A DNA stretch of 64,000 nt from Rhodocyclales bacterium (GCA_016235025.1 JACRMV010000004.1:248001-312000), one strand, 5' to 3'; positions 43,198-50,086 are shown, counted from the stretch's first letter. Numbers and translations: made by a program. The notes: generated from the sequence alone by a model not told the origin.

Positions 43198-43392
43198 ATG
43201 AAAACATCCTCGCGCAAGGCATGCTCGATATGCGGCGTAAGTTTTCCGATCGCGGAGTTTGCCTACGGCAATCGAGAGAATCGATCATATTGCAAGACAT
43301 GCAACAAGGCTGAGAGGGAGGCATATGGAAAAGGAGGAGTGGAAGCCGCGCGGAAATTCAGAGAAGACATGCGCGCCAAGTGGTATAGGTAA
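43198..43392 (+). CDS. Cassette 1 gene a: small zinc-ribbon-like protein
   Basis: A 64-residue protein with two CxxC pairs (CSICGVSFPIAEF and YCKTCNKAERE), a layout typical of a small zinc-binding ribbon, and a basic C-terminus (AARKFREDMRAKWYR). Similar small proteins occur in integron cassettes and phages. A nucleic-acid or protein contact role is possible but unproven. It begins 42 bp from the attI crossover, so it is the first gene read from any Pc promoter. Confidence 0.65.
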   Translation: MKTSSRKACSICGVSFPIAEFAYGNRENRSYCKTCNKAEREAYGKGGVEAARKFREDMRAKWYR

Positions 43393-43393
43393 G

Positions 43394-43756
43394 ATGCTGC
43401 GGCCTTCCCTTAGCCGTGCGCGCGGTGTTTTCGTCGCTGTAGCGATGTCCTTTGTATTGGCAGCTTGCAGCCCATCGCCCGCCGAAATTGGCAACAAAGT
43501 GCTGCTGGGAATGCAGCAGCGGTTTGCAACCGACCCCGAACTTAGCAAGCTGGGAATCTCAATCAAAAGCGTGGTCGTTGTCAAGGAGTCGGGCAACAAG
43601 TACCAAGGGTTGGCAGTCGTTCAGTACAAGAATATCGAGCGCCAAGTTCTTGTTGAGGTGACCGCTGAGGGTGATAACGTCATCTGGAAGACAGACCCCG
43701 GTGCCTTCATGTTCGTCATTCAGCACGAGTTGCAGCAAGCGCTCGGTCAGCAGTGA
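43394..43756 (+). CDS. Cassette 1 gene b: lipoprotein
   Basis: A 120-residue protein starting MLRPSLSRARGVFVAVAMSF with the lipobox LAAC, so the mature lipoprotein begins at about Cys 25. The rest (LGISIKSVVVVKESGNKYQG, VQYKNIERQVLVEVTAEGD) is a small alpha/beta domain that I do not recognise. The start follows the upstream stop by one base, and no attC separates the two genes, so they share a cassette. Membrane-targeted proteins are common cassette cargo. Confidence 0.7.
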   Translation: MLRPSLSRARGVFVAVAMSFVLAACSPSPAEIGNKVLLGMQQRFATDPELSKLGISIKSVVVVKESGNKYQGLAVVQYKNIERQVLVEVTAEGDNVIWKTDPGAFMFVIQHELQQALGQQ

Positions 43757-43757
43757 A

Positions 43758-43827
43758 GCCCAACCCATCATTCCACCGGACGCTGCGCGATGAAGCCGCG
43801 CAGCGCCGGTTATGTCAGACGTTGAAG
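43758..43827 (+). repeat. attC1
   Basis: GCCCAAC (43758-43764) and GTTGAA (43821-43826) bound an imperfect hairpin with inner arms CGCTGCGCG and CGCGCAGCG. The IS begins at the last base of the final GTTRRRY box. Confidence 0.8.
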
Positions 43828-43921
43828 CTGTAGAAAAACCCTTTTCCGAGCCGCAAAATCCTCTCCGAATGGCGCGATCTTCCTCGCGCCATTTGTCATT
43901 TCACTATCGGATTTGTCGAAC

Positions 43922-43946
43922 CGCCGTGTCACCAGCGCCGACTTTC
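43922..43946 (+). repeat. Dispersed 25-bp element, variant copy inside the IS
   Basis: CGCCGT at 43922, then GTCACCAGCGCCGACTTT and a final C instead of T. It lies in the non-coding IS segment between the left inverted repeat and the transposase stop. Confidence 0.75.
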
Positions 43947-43998
43947 AGGCCATGCGGCGAGCGGCCGGCGAATTCAGCGTCATTCCCGCCCGTTCGCC

Positions 43999-45551
43999 CT
44001 ACTGCGCATACCCGTGATGGGCCAGCTTCTCGATGTTGTGCACCAGGCAGAAGAGCTTCCACTGCGTATCCACCTTCTTCTGCCCGCGCAGCGTGAAGCG
44101 ATCCAGCCCCTTGTTGTGGCGGATGTTGCCAAACACCGGTTCCACCGTGGCGAAGCGTCCTCCATACAGCGCACGGCCCCGTTCCGAATCGATCGCCCGC
44201 TTCATCAGGTCGGTGTAACTCACCTTGCCGTCGGCCACCTTGCCACGAAAGAAACTGACCTGCCGGGTCTTGGTCGTGTCCGGCTTCCTCAGGCATTTGT
44301 CGCGCTGCGTGCAGGGCCCGCAATCCCGTAACGCGCCATGGAACTTCACCGCCAGATGGCCGTTGTGATGGCAGTTCGCTCCGTTCTGGTAGAGCGACTT
44401 GCCGGCGGGACAGCGGCAGGTGCCGGCCTCCGGGTCGTAGTCGAAGTCCTTTGGCCGGTAGTGACCGGCCGTCTTCTTCGGGTGCGCCTTGTCGTAGAGC
44501 GGATCGGGCAGGGCTTTGTACTTGCCCTGATCCTTGAAGCGCTCATCCCGTTTGCGCATGCCAGTGTCGGCAACCAGGGCAGGTATTTCCTGTTCGGCCA
44601 GGGCGGTGATGTTGGCTTCGGAGTGATAGCCGGCGTCGGCGGTGATCAGGGTCTGGTCGGTGCGCATGGCCTGGGTGGCCTGAATAATCGGTAACAGCAG
44701 TTCCTGTTCGGAGCCGGTGCCATGCGCCTGCGCTTCGACGATGATCTGGTGCCAGTCATCGACCGCCGCCACGCCGGTGTAGCCCTGGATGACACCCTTG
44801 CTGGTGGCCATCTTGGCGGATTGGTTGTCGGTGCGGTTGCTCTTCCTGATGCTGCCCTTGGCTCCCTTGCGGTCTTCGGGGTTGGCGGTGAGCCAGTGGC
44901 GCAGTTGGGCGGCATCGTCTTGCAGGCGGGCGATTCGGCGTTGGGCTTTCTCGTCGAGGCCGGGTTCGCTGGGCAGGGTGTCGTTCTCGCGGTGGCGGGC
45001 GAGCATGGTCTGGGCGGCGGATTCGAGTTTGGCGGCCTGACGTTCGAAGTCGGCACGGGTGCCGCTTTTGGCCTTCGAGGCATTGCTGGGCAGCTTGACA
45101 CCATCAATGGCGAACATCTCGCGACCAATGAGGCCTTGGCGGTCGCACAGGTAGAGCACTTGGGCAAAGAGTTTGGCGATGTCGTCGCCCAGGCCGGAGA
45201 CGAAAGCGGCAATGGTGGTGTCCCCCAAGGGGATTTCCTTCGGGGCAAAGTGCGGGGCACTGTCGCCACTGAGGGCGATGAAGGTGATGTGCTCACGGCA
45301 AGCGCGCTCGATGCCGCGTGAGCTGACAATGCTCTGACTGTAGGCGAACAACACAACCTTGAGCAGCATGGCGGGCGGGTAGGCTGCGGGCCGGTTTGGT
45401 CGTTCTTGTAGCGGGTGTCGAAGCCGGTTAAATCCAGTTCGCGCTCAATCAGATGATTCAGCGCGTACTCGAAGCTGCCGGGCAGCAGCTGCCGTTCAAG
45501 ATCAACGGCAATCAGGCGCGGGCTGGTGTCAATGTGCTTGTAGCGGGCCAT
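43999..45551 (-). pseudogene. IS1182-family transposase, one frameshift
   Basis: The N-terminus (MARYKHIDTSPRLIAVDLER to FDTRYKNDQTG) is read from 45551 to about 45390. The remainder (AMLLKVVLFAYSQSIVSSRG to the C-terminal LFCLVHNIEKLAHHGYAQ) is in another frame. A one-base change near 45388 explains this: the sequence also reads AAYPPAMLLK. DUF772 and DDE domains are recognisable, with a Cys-rich insert (CRCPAGKSLY, CGPCTQRDKCLRKP). A programmed frameshift is possible but not usual for this family. Confidence 0.85.
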
Positions 45552-45799
45552 GGGAGCGTTTCCGAAAGTGACCTGCTTATGACACTTGATATCCCGTTCG
45601 GTTCACAGCAGAATGCGGTTATGAATGAACTTTTTCTACAGCGTCGTTGGCTGCTAAGTCATGCATAGGCTCGTCTCATGCGAGTTTTCAGAGCCCTCAC
45701 CATCTGTGGGCTACTGTACCGAATTCGCGCGGGCCAAAAAGTGCGTTCAAGCGGCTGTGATCGGCTAATCTCTACCTACTCAGGTCCAAGAGCACCGAA

Positions 45800-46594
45800 A
45801 TGTCCACCAAACCAAAACCCCAGCCCCAGCAGAATCATCTTCTGGCAGCCCTGTCGCCTGAAGTTCAAGGCCGTTTGTTTCCGTACCTAGAGCTGGTGCC
45901 ACTGCCGTTGCGTGCGCTCCTGTATGAATCCCGACGCCCCATGCGTCACGTTTACTTTCCCACCGACTCCATAGTCTCGCTGCAGTACGTGATGGAAAAC
46001 GGGGCATCGACCGCGATCTCCGTGGTGGGCAACGAGGGATTGCTAGGCATCACTTTGTTTCTGGGCGGCGAGACCACGCCGAGCCGGTCGCTGGTACAGA
46101 GCGCCGGTTACGCCTATCGACTTCCCCGACTGCGGGTGAAAGAGGAGTTTAATCGCCACGGCCAGTTGCTGATGCTGATGCTGCGCTATACGCAGGCCCT
46201 GATCACGCAAGTCTCTCAGACCGCAGTTTGTAACCGGCACCATTCGATCGACCAGCAGGTCTGCCGCTGGCTCCTCCTTTCCATGGATCGCCTGTCACAT
46301 AACCACTTGACGATGACACAGGAATTCATCGGCAACATGCTCGGCGTTCGCCGCGAAGGCGTCACCCAGGCCGCGTTAAAATTGCAGCAGCTAGGCGTGA
46401 TTACATATTCGCGCGGATTGATCAAGGTGATTGACCGGCCGAAACTTGAAACTCTGAGTTGCGAGTGCTACAGCGTGGTCAAGAAGGAAACAGATCTGCT
46501 GCTTCATTACCTGCCGCAGCGCCAGGTGATTACGAATACCGACTCCATCCCCACTGTGACGCTTGGAACACCGGAAGCAGTGAGAAGTCTATAA
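45800..46594 (+). CDS. Crp/Fnr-family transcription regulator, cassette-borne
   Basis: A 264-residue protein with an N-terminal cNMP-binding-like beta roll (LLYESRRPMRHVYFPTDSIV, VVGNEGLLGITLFLGG) and a C-terminal winged HTH (MTQEFIGNMLGVRREGVTQA, then LQQLGVITYSRGLIKVIDR). No Fnr-type cysteine cluster is seen. It sits between the IS and an attC-like site in the integron array, so it is very likely a cassette gene. The ATG has a weak ribosome-binding site; a promoter in the 157 bp after the IS is likely. Confidence 0.85.
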   Translation: MSTKPKPQPQQNHLLAALSPEVQGRLFPYLELVPLPLRALLYESRRPMRHVYFPTDSIVSLQYVMENGASTAISVVGNEGLLGITLFLGGETTPSRSLVQSAGYAYRLPRLRVKEEFNRHGQLLMLMLRYTQALITQVSQTAVCNRHHSIDQQVCRWLLLSMDRLSHNHLTMTQEFIGNMLGVRREGVTQAALKLQQLGVITYSRGLIKVIDRPKLETLSCECYSVVKKETDLLLHYLPQRQVITNTDSIPTVTLGTPEAVRSL

Positions 46595-46628
46595 AAAAGG
46601 GGGCTTGGGAAACGCTTTCTTAGCCGCG

Positions 46629-46682
46629 GCCCAACCCGGCATTCAAGCGGGACTCGCCCAGAAGCGGGCGAGCCCCTTAACT
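46629..46682 (+). repeat. attC2, degenerate right end
   Basis: GCCCAAC starts it and the arms GGGACTCGCCC and GGGCGAGCCCC form the stem. The terminal box is CTTAACT rather than GTTRRRY. It closely resembles attC5 in layout. Confidence 0.65.
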
Positions 46683-46823
46683 CTACTACAAGGGCTTCCC
46701 CAAACTTAGCAAGTGCTTTTGGTTTTCAGTTCATCTCAATATCCTGATCCGGTTTCAATTTCACTGCGCGTGTCTGACAAGAAGATGGCGGACTGCGAAA
46801 CTACAACCGGTCATGTTGGGCGT

Positions 46824-46877
46824 ACCTGACGCCCGGACCCTGATGAAAGACGCGCGCCGGGGCCTCAATCGTTAGTC
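46824..46877 (+). repeat. Possible degenerate attC3
   Basis: ACCTGAC and GTTAGTC lie 47 bases apart, with CGCCCGG and CGCGCGCCGGGG between. Both end boxes deviate from consensus. A GTTGGGC box also occurs at 46815. Confidence 0.3.
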
Positions 46878-46967
46878 GGGTATCGGAGCGAAAGCAACGT
46901 TATTCGCATCATCTCCGCGCGCAAGGCGACGGCCAAGGAATCCAAGTCTTATCTATAGAGGTGCCAC

Positions 46968-47177
46968 ATGAGAAAAGAATACGACTTCTCCACTGCTAGG
47001 AAGAACCCATACGCAGTACAGCTCAAGAAGCAAATCACCATTCGGCTCGACGAAGAGTCCATCACGTACTTCAAGACAATCTCTGAAGACGTAGGCATTC
47101 CATATCAGAGCCTCATCAACCTCTACTTGAGAGACTGCGCAGCTTCTCATCGCAAACCCGATCTCAATTGGAAATAG
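46968..47177 (+). CDS. Orphan BrnA/CopG-like antitoxin, cassette-borne
   Basis: A 69-residue ribbon-helix-helix-type protein: KKQITIRLDEESITYFKTIS is the strand and first helix, GIPYQSLINLYLRDCA the second helix. This matches BrnA-like antitoxins. No toxin ORF lies in the same cassette, although brnT normally precedes brnA. A GAGG-containing site (AGAGGTGCCAC) precedes the ATG. It could neutralise or cross-talk with the BrnT toxin of the next cassette, which is inference. Confidence 0.75.
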   Translation: MRKEYDFSTARKNPYAVQLKKQITIRLDEESITYFKTISEDVGIPYQSLINLYLRDCAASHRKPDLNWK

Positions 47178-47197
47178 GCGCCTTTGCTATTCGCGAG

Positions 47198-47267
47198 GCC
47201 GAACCCGTCGTTCCAGAGGACGCTGCGCGATAAAGCCGCGCAGCGCCTCTGAACTTCAACGTTGGGC
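47198..47267 (+). repeat. attC4
   Basis: GCCGAAC and GTTGGGC (47261-47267) bound a hairpin with CGCTGCGCG and CGCGCAGCG arms, nearly identical to attC1, attC6 and attC8. Confidence 0.85.
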
Positions 47268-47307
47268 CACTTGATGCCATAAGGCACACAGGTGTATCAT
47301 TTTTTGT

Positions 47308-47586
47308 ATGAAACCTGTGAACTGGAGTACCGAGAAAAATATCCGTCTCAAGGCAGAGCGAGGCGTATCTTTTGAGGAGGTGCTATCGGCCATGTCGAAT
47401 GGAGGTCTTCTTGTCGTGCTGGATCACCCGAACACAGATCAATATCCGAACCAACGCATGTTTGTGGTTCGTATTCGTGGCTACGCCTATCTGGTGCCGT
47501 TTGTGGAAACGAAACAAGAGGTTTTCCTGAAAACGATTATCCCGAGCAGAAAAGCCACTCGTATCTATCTTGATGAGGAGCGTTGA
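47308..47586 (+). CDS. BrnT-like toxin, cassette-borne
   Basis: A 92-residue small basic protein: VNWSTEKNIRLKAERGVSFE resembles the WDPEKNRxNxxKHGVSFEE opening of BrnT toxins (RelE-like ribonucleases). The strand MFVVRIRGYAYLVPFVET and the end KTIIPSRKATRIYLDEER complete the fold. The cognate BrnA-like gene starts one base after the stop. Bases 47483-47564 of this gene are repeated exactly at 49659-49740. Confidence 0.8.
   Translation: MKPVNWSTEKNIRLKAERGVSFEEVLSAMSNGGLLVVLDHPNTDQYPNQRMFVVRIRGYAYLVPFVETKQEVFLKTIIPSRKATRIYLDEER
47483..47564 (+). repeat. 82-bp perfect direct repeat, copy 1 (in the BrnT-like gene)
   Basis: This stretch, beginning ACGCCTATCTGG and ending CCACTCGTAT, is identical to 49659-49740. 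Here it is part of an intact toxin gene, so this is the likely source copy. Confidence 0.95.
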
Positions 47587-47587
47587 A

Positions 47588-47911
47588 ATGGACAAAGAAA
47601 GAAAACTGGAGGAAGAAATTTTGGCATCCTTTGAAAGAGGTGAATGGCAGCCAGTTCCCAAAAACAAAAGTGAAATAGCACGCTTTGCGGCAATGGCCTC
47701 GGCTTCTCTGGCGAAAGACAAGCGGGTCAACATTCGCATCTCTTCCCGCGATCTTGATGACATTCAGGCCAAGGCTGCAGAAGAGGCGATTCCTTATCAA
47801 ACACTGATGTCCAGCGTCCTTCACAAATATGTCACAGGGCGTCTTGTTGAGCCACAGAACAGCCTAACCCTGCGCTCAAGCGGGACGCGCCAAAAGCGGC
47901 GCGTCCGTTAG
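47588..47911 (+). CDS. BrnA-like antitoxin, cassette-borne
   Basis: A 107-residue protein with an acidic N-terminal part (MDKERKLEEEILASFERGEW) and a ribbon-helix-helix segment (RVNIRISSRDLDDIQAKAAE, IPYQTLMSSVLHKYVTGRL). It pairs with the preceding BrnT-like toxin. The last 16 codons and the stop are supplied by attC5 itself, so the C-terminal tail SGTRQKRRVR is encoded by the recombination site. Confidence 0.82.
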   Translation: MDKERKLEEEILASFERGEWQPVPKNKSEIARFAAMASASLAKDKRVNIRISSRDLDDIQAKAAEEAIPYQTLMSSVLHKYVTGRLVEPQNSLTLRSSGTRQKRRVR

Positions 47912-47913
47912 GC
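47862..47913 (+). repeat. attC5
   Basis: A compact 52-bp site: GCCTAAC at 47862 and GTTAGGC at 47907-47913, with stem arms GGGACGCGCC and GGCGCGTCC. This is the best attC match in the array. Confidence 0.92.
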
Positions 47914-47936
47914 GTCATACCTACACCGAGGTACTT

Positions 47937-48146
47937 ATGCGTTCTGCCATCTTTGTCTTGCCCGTTTGGGTCTTCGCACTCGGGGCCCTTTGGCTCGGTA
48001 TCTCACGCAGCGGCAGTGATATCGGTACGCTGTATGCTGGCCTCGGTGCCCTTGGCGTCTGCATCGCTAATGTCTTAGTGCTTCAGCATCGGCGCATCGC
48101 GGAGCTTGAGCGCCGCCTCAGCATGCCACCTGGCTCCGCTGCCTAG
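47937..48146 (+). CDS. Small two-helix membrane protein, cassette-borne
   Basis: A 69-residue protein with hydrophobic helices at about 5-21 (IFVLPVWVFALGALWLG) and 30-49 (GTLYAGLGALGVCIANVLVL), followed by a charged tail (QHRRIAELERRLSMPPG). The family is unknown; small membrane proteins are frequent in chromosomal integrons. It lies 24 bp after the attC5 crossover. Confidence 0.65.
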   Translation: MRSAIFVLPVWVFALGALWLGISRSGSDIGTLYAGLGALGVCIANVLVLQHRRIAELERRLSMPPGSAA

Positions 48147-48177
48147 TTGCCATGCACGCACCCGGAGTTCAAGTACC

Positions 48178-48288
48178 GCCTAACCCTTCGCTGCAGCCGA
48201 CTTGCTACGGCTGGCTTCGCCAGCCTCGCCCCTTTCGGTCACCGGCGCTGCGCGATAAAACCGCGCAGCGCCGGTGACCCCGTTGGGC
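48178..48288 (+). repeat. attC6
   Basis: A 111-bp site: GCCTAAC at 48178 and GTTGGGC at 48282-48288, with the CGCTGCGCG/CGCGCAGCG core and an extra inner hairpin (GCTGGCTTCGCCAGC). Confidence 0.85.
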
Positions 48289-48332
48289 GCCATAACCCTA
48301 TGTGTTTTCTGTACAGGTAAAGGAGTTGCTAA

Positions 48333-48752
48333 ATGTCCGATGCAGTCGCCGAGGTAACGCAAGTCGTCCTCACATTCGCTGAATGCTGGAACCGGCATGA
48401 CATGAATGCATTTGCCAAACTTTTCGCGCCAGATGCGGAGTTCGTCAATGTCGTTGGTCTCTGGTGGAAAGGCAGAGAGGAAATCAAGAAGGCCCACGAG
48501 TTCACGCATGCAACGATGTTCAAAAACAGCCGATTGACCATCTCCGACGTTTCTGTTCGATTTCCTGTTGCGGACATTGCCATAGCCAGGGCGCGCTGGG
48601 TTCTTGAGGGGCATGTTTCTCCCGAAGGCTCGCCACTTCCCGTGCGCCACGGGATTCTTCTCAATGTGCTTGCCAAAACCCCCATAGGATGGTCGATCAT
48701 CGACTCGCAGAACACCGATATCATTGAGGGCGCGCTCTCTCGTCCTCAATGA
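48333..48752 (+). CDS. SnoaL/SgcJ-like NTF2-fold protein, cassette-borne
   Basis: A 139-residue cone-fold protein: VVLTFAECWNRHDMNAFAKL, then FAPDAEFVNVVGLWWKGREE and the repeated strands DISVRFP-like ISDVSVRFPVADIAIARARW. This matches the SgcJ/EcaC NTF2-like family of uncharacterised enzymes and binding proteins. The start follows AAGGAG. The function in the cassette is unknown. Confidence 0.8.
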   Translation: MSDAVAEVTQVVLTFAECWNRHDMNAFAKLFAPDAEFVNVVGLWWKGREEIKKAHEFTHATMFKNSRLTISDVSVRFPVADIAIARARWVLEGHVSPEGSPLPVRHGILLNVLAKTPIGWSIIDSQNTDIIEGALSRPQ

Positions 48753-48786
48753 GGCGAGGAGCGTCTGTGGCGAATAGAGCCGTGAC

Positions 48787-48846
48787 ACCCAACCCCTCCA
48801 TCAACACGGACTGGCTTCCAGCCAGCCGGTTATGTCAACGTTGGAC
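48787..48846 (+). repeat. attC7
   Basis: A 60-bp site: ACCCAAC at 48787 and GTTGGAC at 48840-48846, with CTGGCTTCCAGCCAG as the central hairpin. Confidence 0.85.
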
Positions 48847-48909
48847 GTCACCATCACTCGGAACCGGGCACGCAGTACAATGACGCCTCTCGCTACGGAG
48901 GCACTCGAC

Positions 48910-49134
48910 ATGGGAAATAAACTCGAATTGCTCGAAGCCGAAGCCCTGCAACTGACAGCCGGCGAGCGCGCAGCTTTCGCCCAGCTATTGCTTGCTAGTC
49001 TCGACGAAGATTCCGACATCGAAGAAGCGTGGGCCGCCGAGACCGAGCGCAGAATTGCTGACATTGAGAGCGGAGCGGTACAGGTCATTCCAATTGCTGA
49101 TGCGCTTGCACAGGTACGTGCGTCGCTGAAGTGA
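48910..49134 (+). CDS. Addiction-module antitoxin, cassette-borne
   Basis: A 74-residue acidic protein: MGNKLELLEAEALQLTAGER, then AAFAQLLLASLDEDSDIEEA, matching the addiction-module component family often paired with ParE/RelE toxins. The stop overlaps the toxin start by 4 nt (ATG inside GTGAAG context). ATG 48910 is preferred over an upstream in-frame ATG at 48832, which would fall inside attC7. Confidence 0.82.
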   Translation: MGNKLELLEAEALQLTAGERAAFAQLLLASLDEDSDIEEAWAAETERRIADIESGAVQVIPIADALAQVRASLK

Positions 49135-49424
49135 AGCTCGTTGTTGCTCCGCTGGCGCTCGCCGAACTACACGATGCGGCCGCGTTCTATACGCTGAAAG
49201 CGAATGTTGAGCTTGGTCTCGCGTTTGTGGCGGAGTTTGAACGAACGGCCAATTTCGTCTTGGCCAATCCTCTGCTCGGTGCTGTATTCCGTGGCACTCG
49301 TCGGCGATATATTCTCCGTCGGTTCCCATACAGCATCATCTATCAACTCACCGCAGAGGAACTCCGCATTCTTGCCGTCGCCCATTACAGGAGGCGTCCC
49401 GGCTACTGGGCCCACCGGAAATAG
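49131..49424 (+). CDS. ParE/RelE-superfamily toxin, cassette-borne
   Basis: A 97-residue protein: MKLVVAPLALAELHDAAAFY, then EFERTANFVLANPLLGAVFR and RFPYSIIYQLTAEELRILAV with the ending AHYRRRPGYWAHR. This is the normal ParE-like toxin pattern (gyrase poison or ribonuclease; not resolved). The start is GTG at 49131, overlapping the antitoxin stop. Toxin-antitoxin cassettes are believed to stabilise sedentary integrons. Confidence 0.88.
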   Translation: MKLVVAPLALAELHDAAAFYTLKANVELGLAFVAEFERTANFVLANPLLGAVFRGTRRRYILRRFPYSIIYQLTAEELRILAVAHYRRRPGYWAHRK

Positions 49425-49452
49425 GTCACCGGGGTCACCTTCAACCAGTGAT

Positions 49453-49533
49453 GCCCAACCCTGCGGTCGACCCCGTTCGCTTCGCTCTCTGGACGCTGCG
49501 CGATGAAGCCGCGCAGCGCCGGTCACCTTGAAC
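49453..49533 (+). repeat. attC8, CTT at the crossover
   Basis: GCCCAAC at 49453 and CTTGAAC at 49527-49533 flank the common CGCTGCGCG/CGCGCAGCG hairpin. The first base of the final box is C in place of G, as in attC2. Confidence 0.7.
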
Positions 49534-49554
49534 GGTAGCGGCTACGAGGATTCC

Positions 49555-49932
49555 ATGAGCGTACTCACGAACTACCAGGACTACGATGCGTTGGGGCTTG
49601 CCGAGTTGGTTCGCGCTGGCAGCGTATCGTCACACGAGTTACTGCAAGAAGCACGGTCACGCCTATCTGGTGCCGTTTGTGGAAACGAAACAAGAGGTTT
49701 TCCTGAAAACGATTATCCCGAGCAGAAAAGCCACTCGTATTCGCGAGCTTTCGGTGATGGCTTGTTTGAGTTGCGGCCTCGCGGTCGGTCGGGTATTGGG
49801 CGGGCGTTTTACTGCTTCCTCGTCGGGAAGCGTGTCGTGGTTCTCCACGCCTTCATCAAGAAATCTCGGCAAACGCCCGACCAGGAAATCAAGCTCGCAC
49901 GAAAACGGTTGAGGGAGATACAAAATGACTGA
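49555..49932 (+). pseudogene. Chimeric ORF: amidase start, BrnT fragment, HigB-like end
   Basis: One open frame joins three unrelated pieces. Bases 49555-49658 encode MSVLTNYQDYDALGLAELVR and SHELLQEAR, the usual N-terminus of an amidase-signature enzyme. Bases 49659-49740 are the exact 82-bp BrnT repeat, here read in another frame. From about 49756 the product is GDGLFELRPRGRSGIGRAFY, then KRVVVLHAFIKKSRQTPDQE, the C-terminal half of a HigB/Gp49-like toxin. The HigB start is missing. Neither parent protein is complete, so I call it a pseudogene, although a fused product could be made. Confidence 0.75.
49659..49740 (+). repeat. 82-bp perfect direct repeat, copy 2 (in the chimeric ORF)
   Basis: Identical to 47483-47564. 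It lies precisely at the joint between the amidase and HigB fragments. Confidence 0.95.
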
Positions 49933-50086
49933 TCTGAAATTCAAACCTGTGCGTCACGACCACAAGCAGTTTCTTGAGCAAGCCTCCAGGCGCCGTGGTT
50001 TTACCGAGGCATATGAAGCCCTTGAAGTCGAATATGCGCTCGCTCATGAAATGCTGGAGGTGTCGCAGGCCGGGGTGACGAGCTGA
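49925..50086 (+). pseudogene. Truncated HigA-like antitoxin
   Basis: A 53-residue frame starting MTDLKFKPVRHDHKQFLEQA and continuing EAYEALEVEYALAHEMLEVS. This matches the N-terminal part of XRE-type antitoxins that follow Gp49-like toxins. It stops at QAGVTS, where the DNA-binding HTH should begin, so no DNA-binding domain is made. It overlaps the chimeric ORF by 8 nt. The array ends here. Confidence 0.7.

Larger units (their letters stand above)
43827..45642. mobile_element. IS1182-like insertion sequence, probably defective
   Basis: GCTGTAGAAAAA at 43827-43838 is repeated inverted at 45631-45642, bounding 1,816 bp with one transposase gene on the minus strand. I see no clear target duplication: the flanks are CGTTGAA on the left and GTCGTTG on the right. 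The element splits attC1 from the Crp/Fnr cassette. A variant of the dispersed element (43922-43946) lies inside its left end. Confidence 0.8.
46595..46967. other. 373-bp stretch without a gene
   Basis: It holds attC2, a doubtful attC3 and about 230 bp in which I see no supported ORF. A non-coding cassette or one whose gene has decayed would fit. Confidence 0.6.

Noticed and set aside
46815-46877. A confident additional attC and extra cassette boundary
   Set aside because: Both end boxes deviate and hairpin pairing is weak, so it is kept only as a low-confidence feature.
48832-48909. Upstream start of the cassette antitoxin at 48832
   Set aside because: It would place translation start inside attC7 and add residues not typical of the family.
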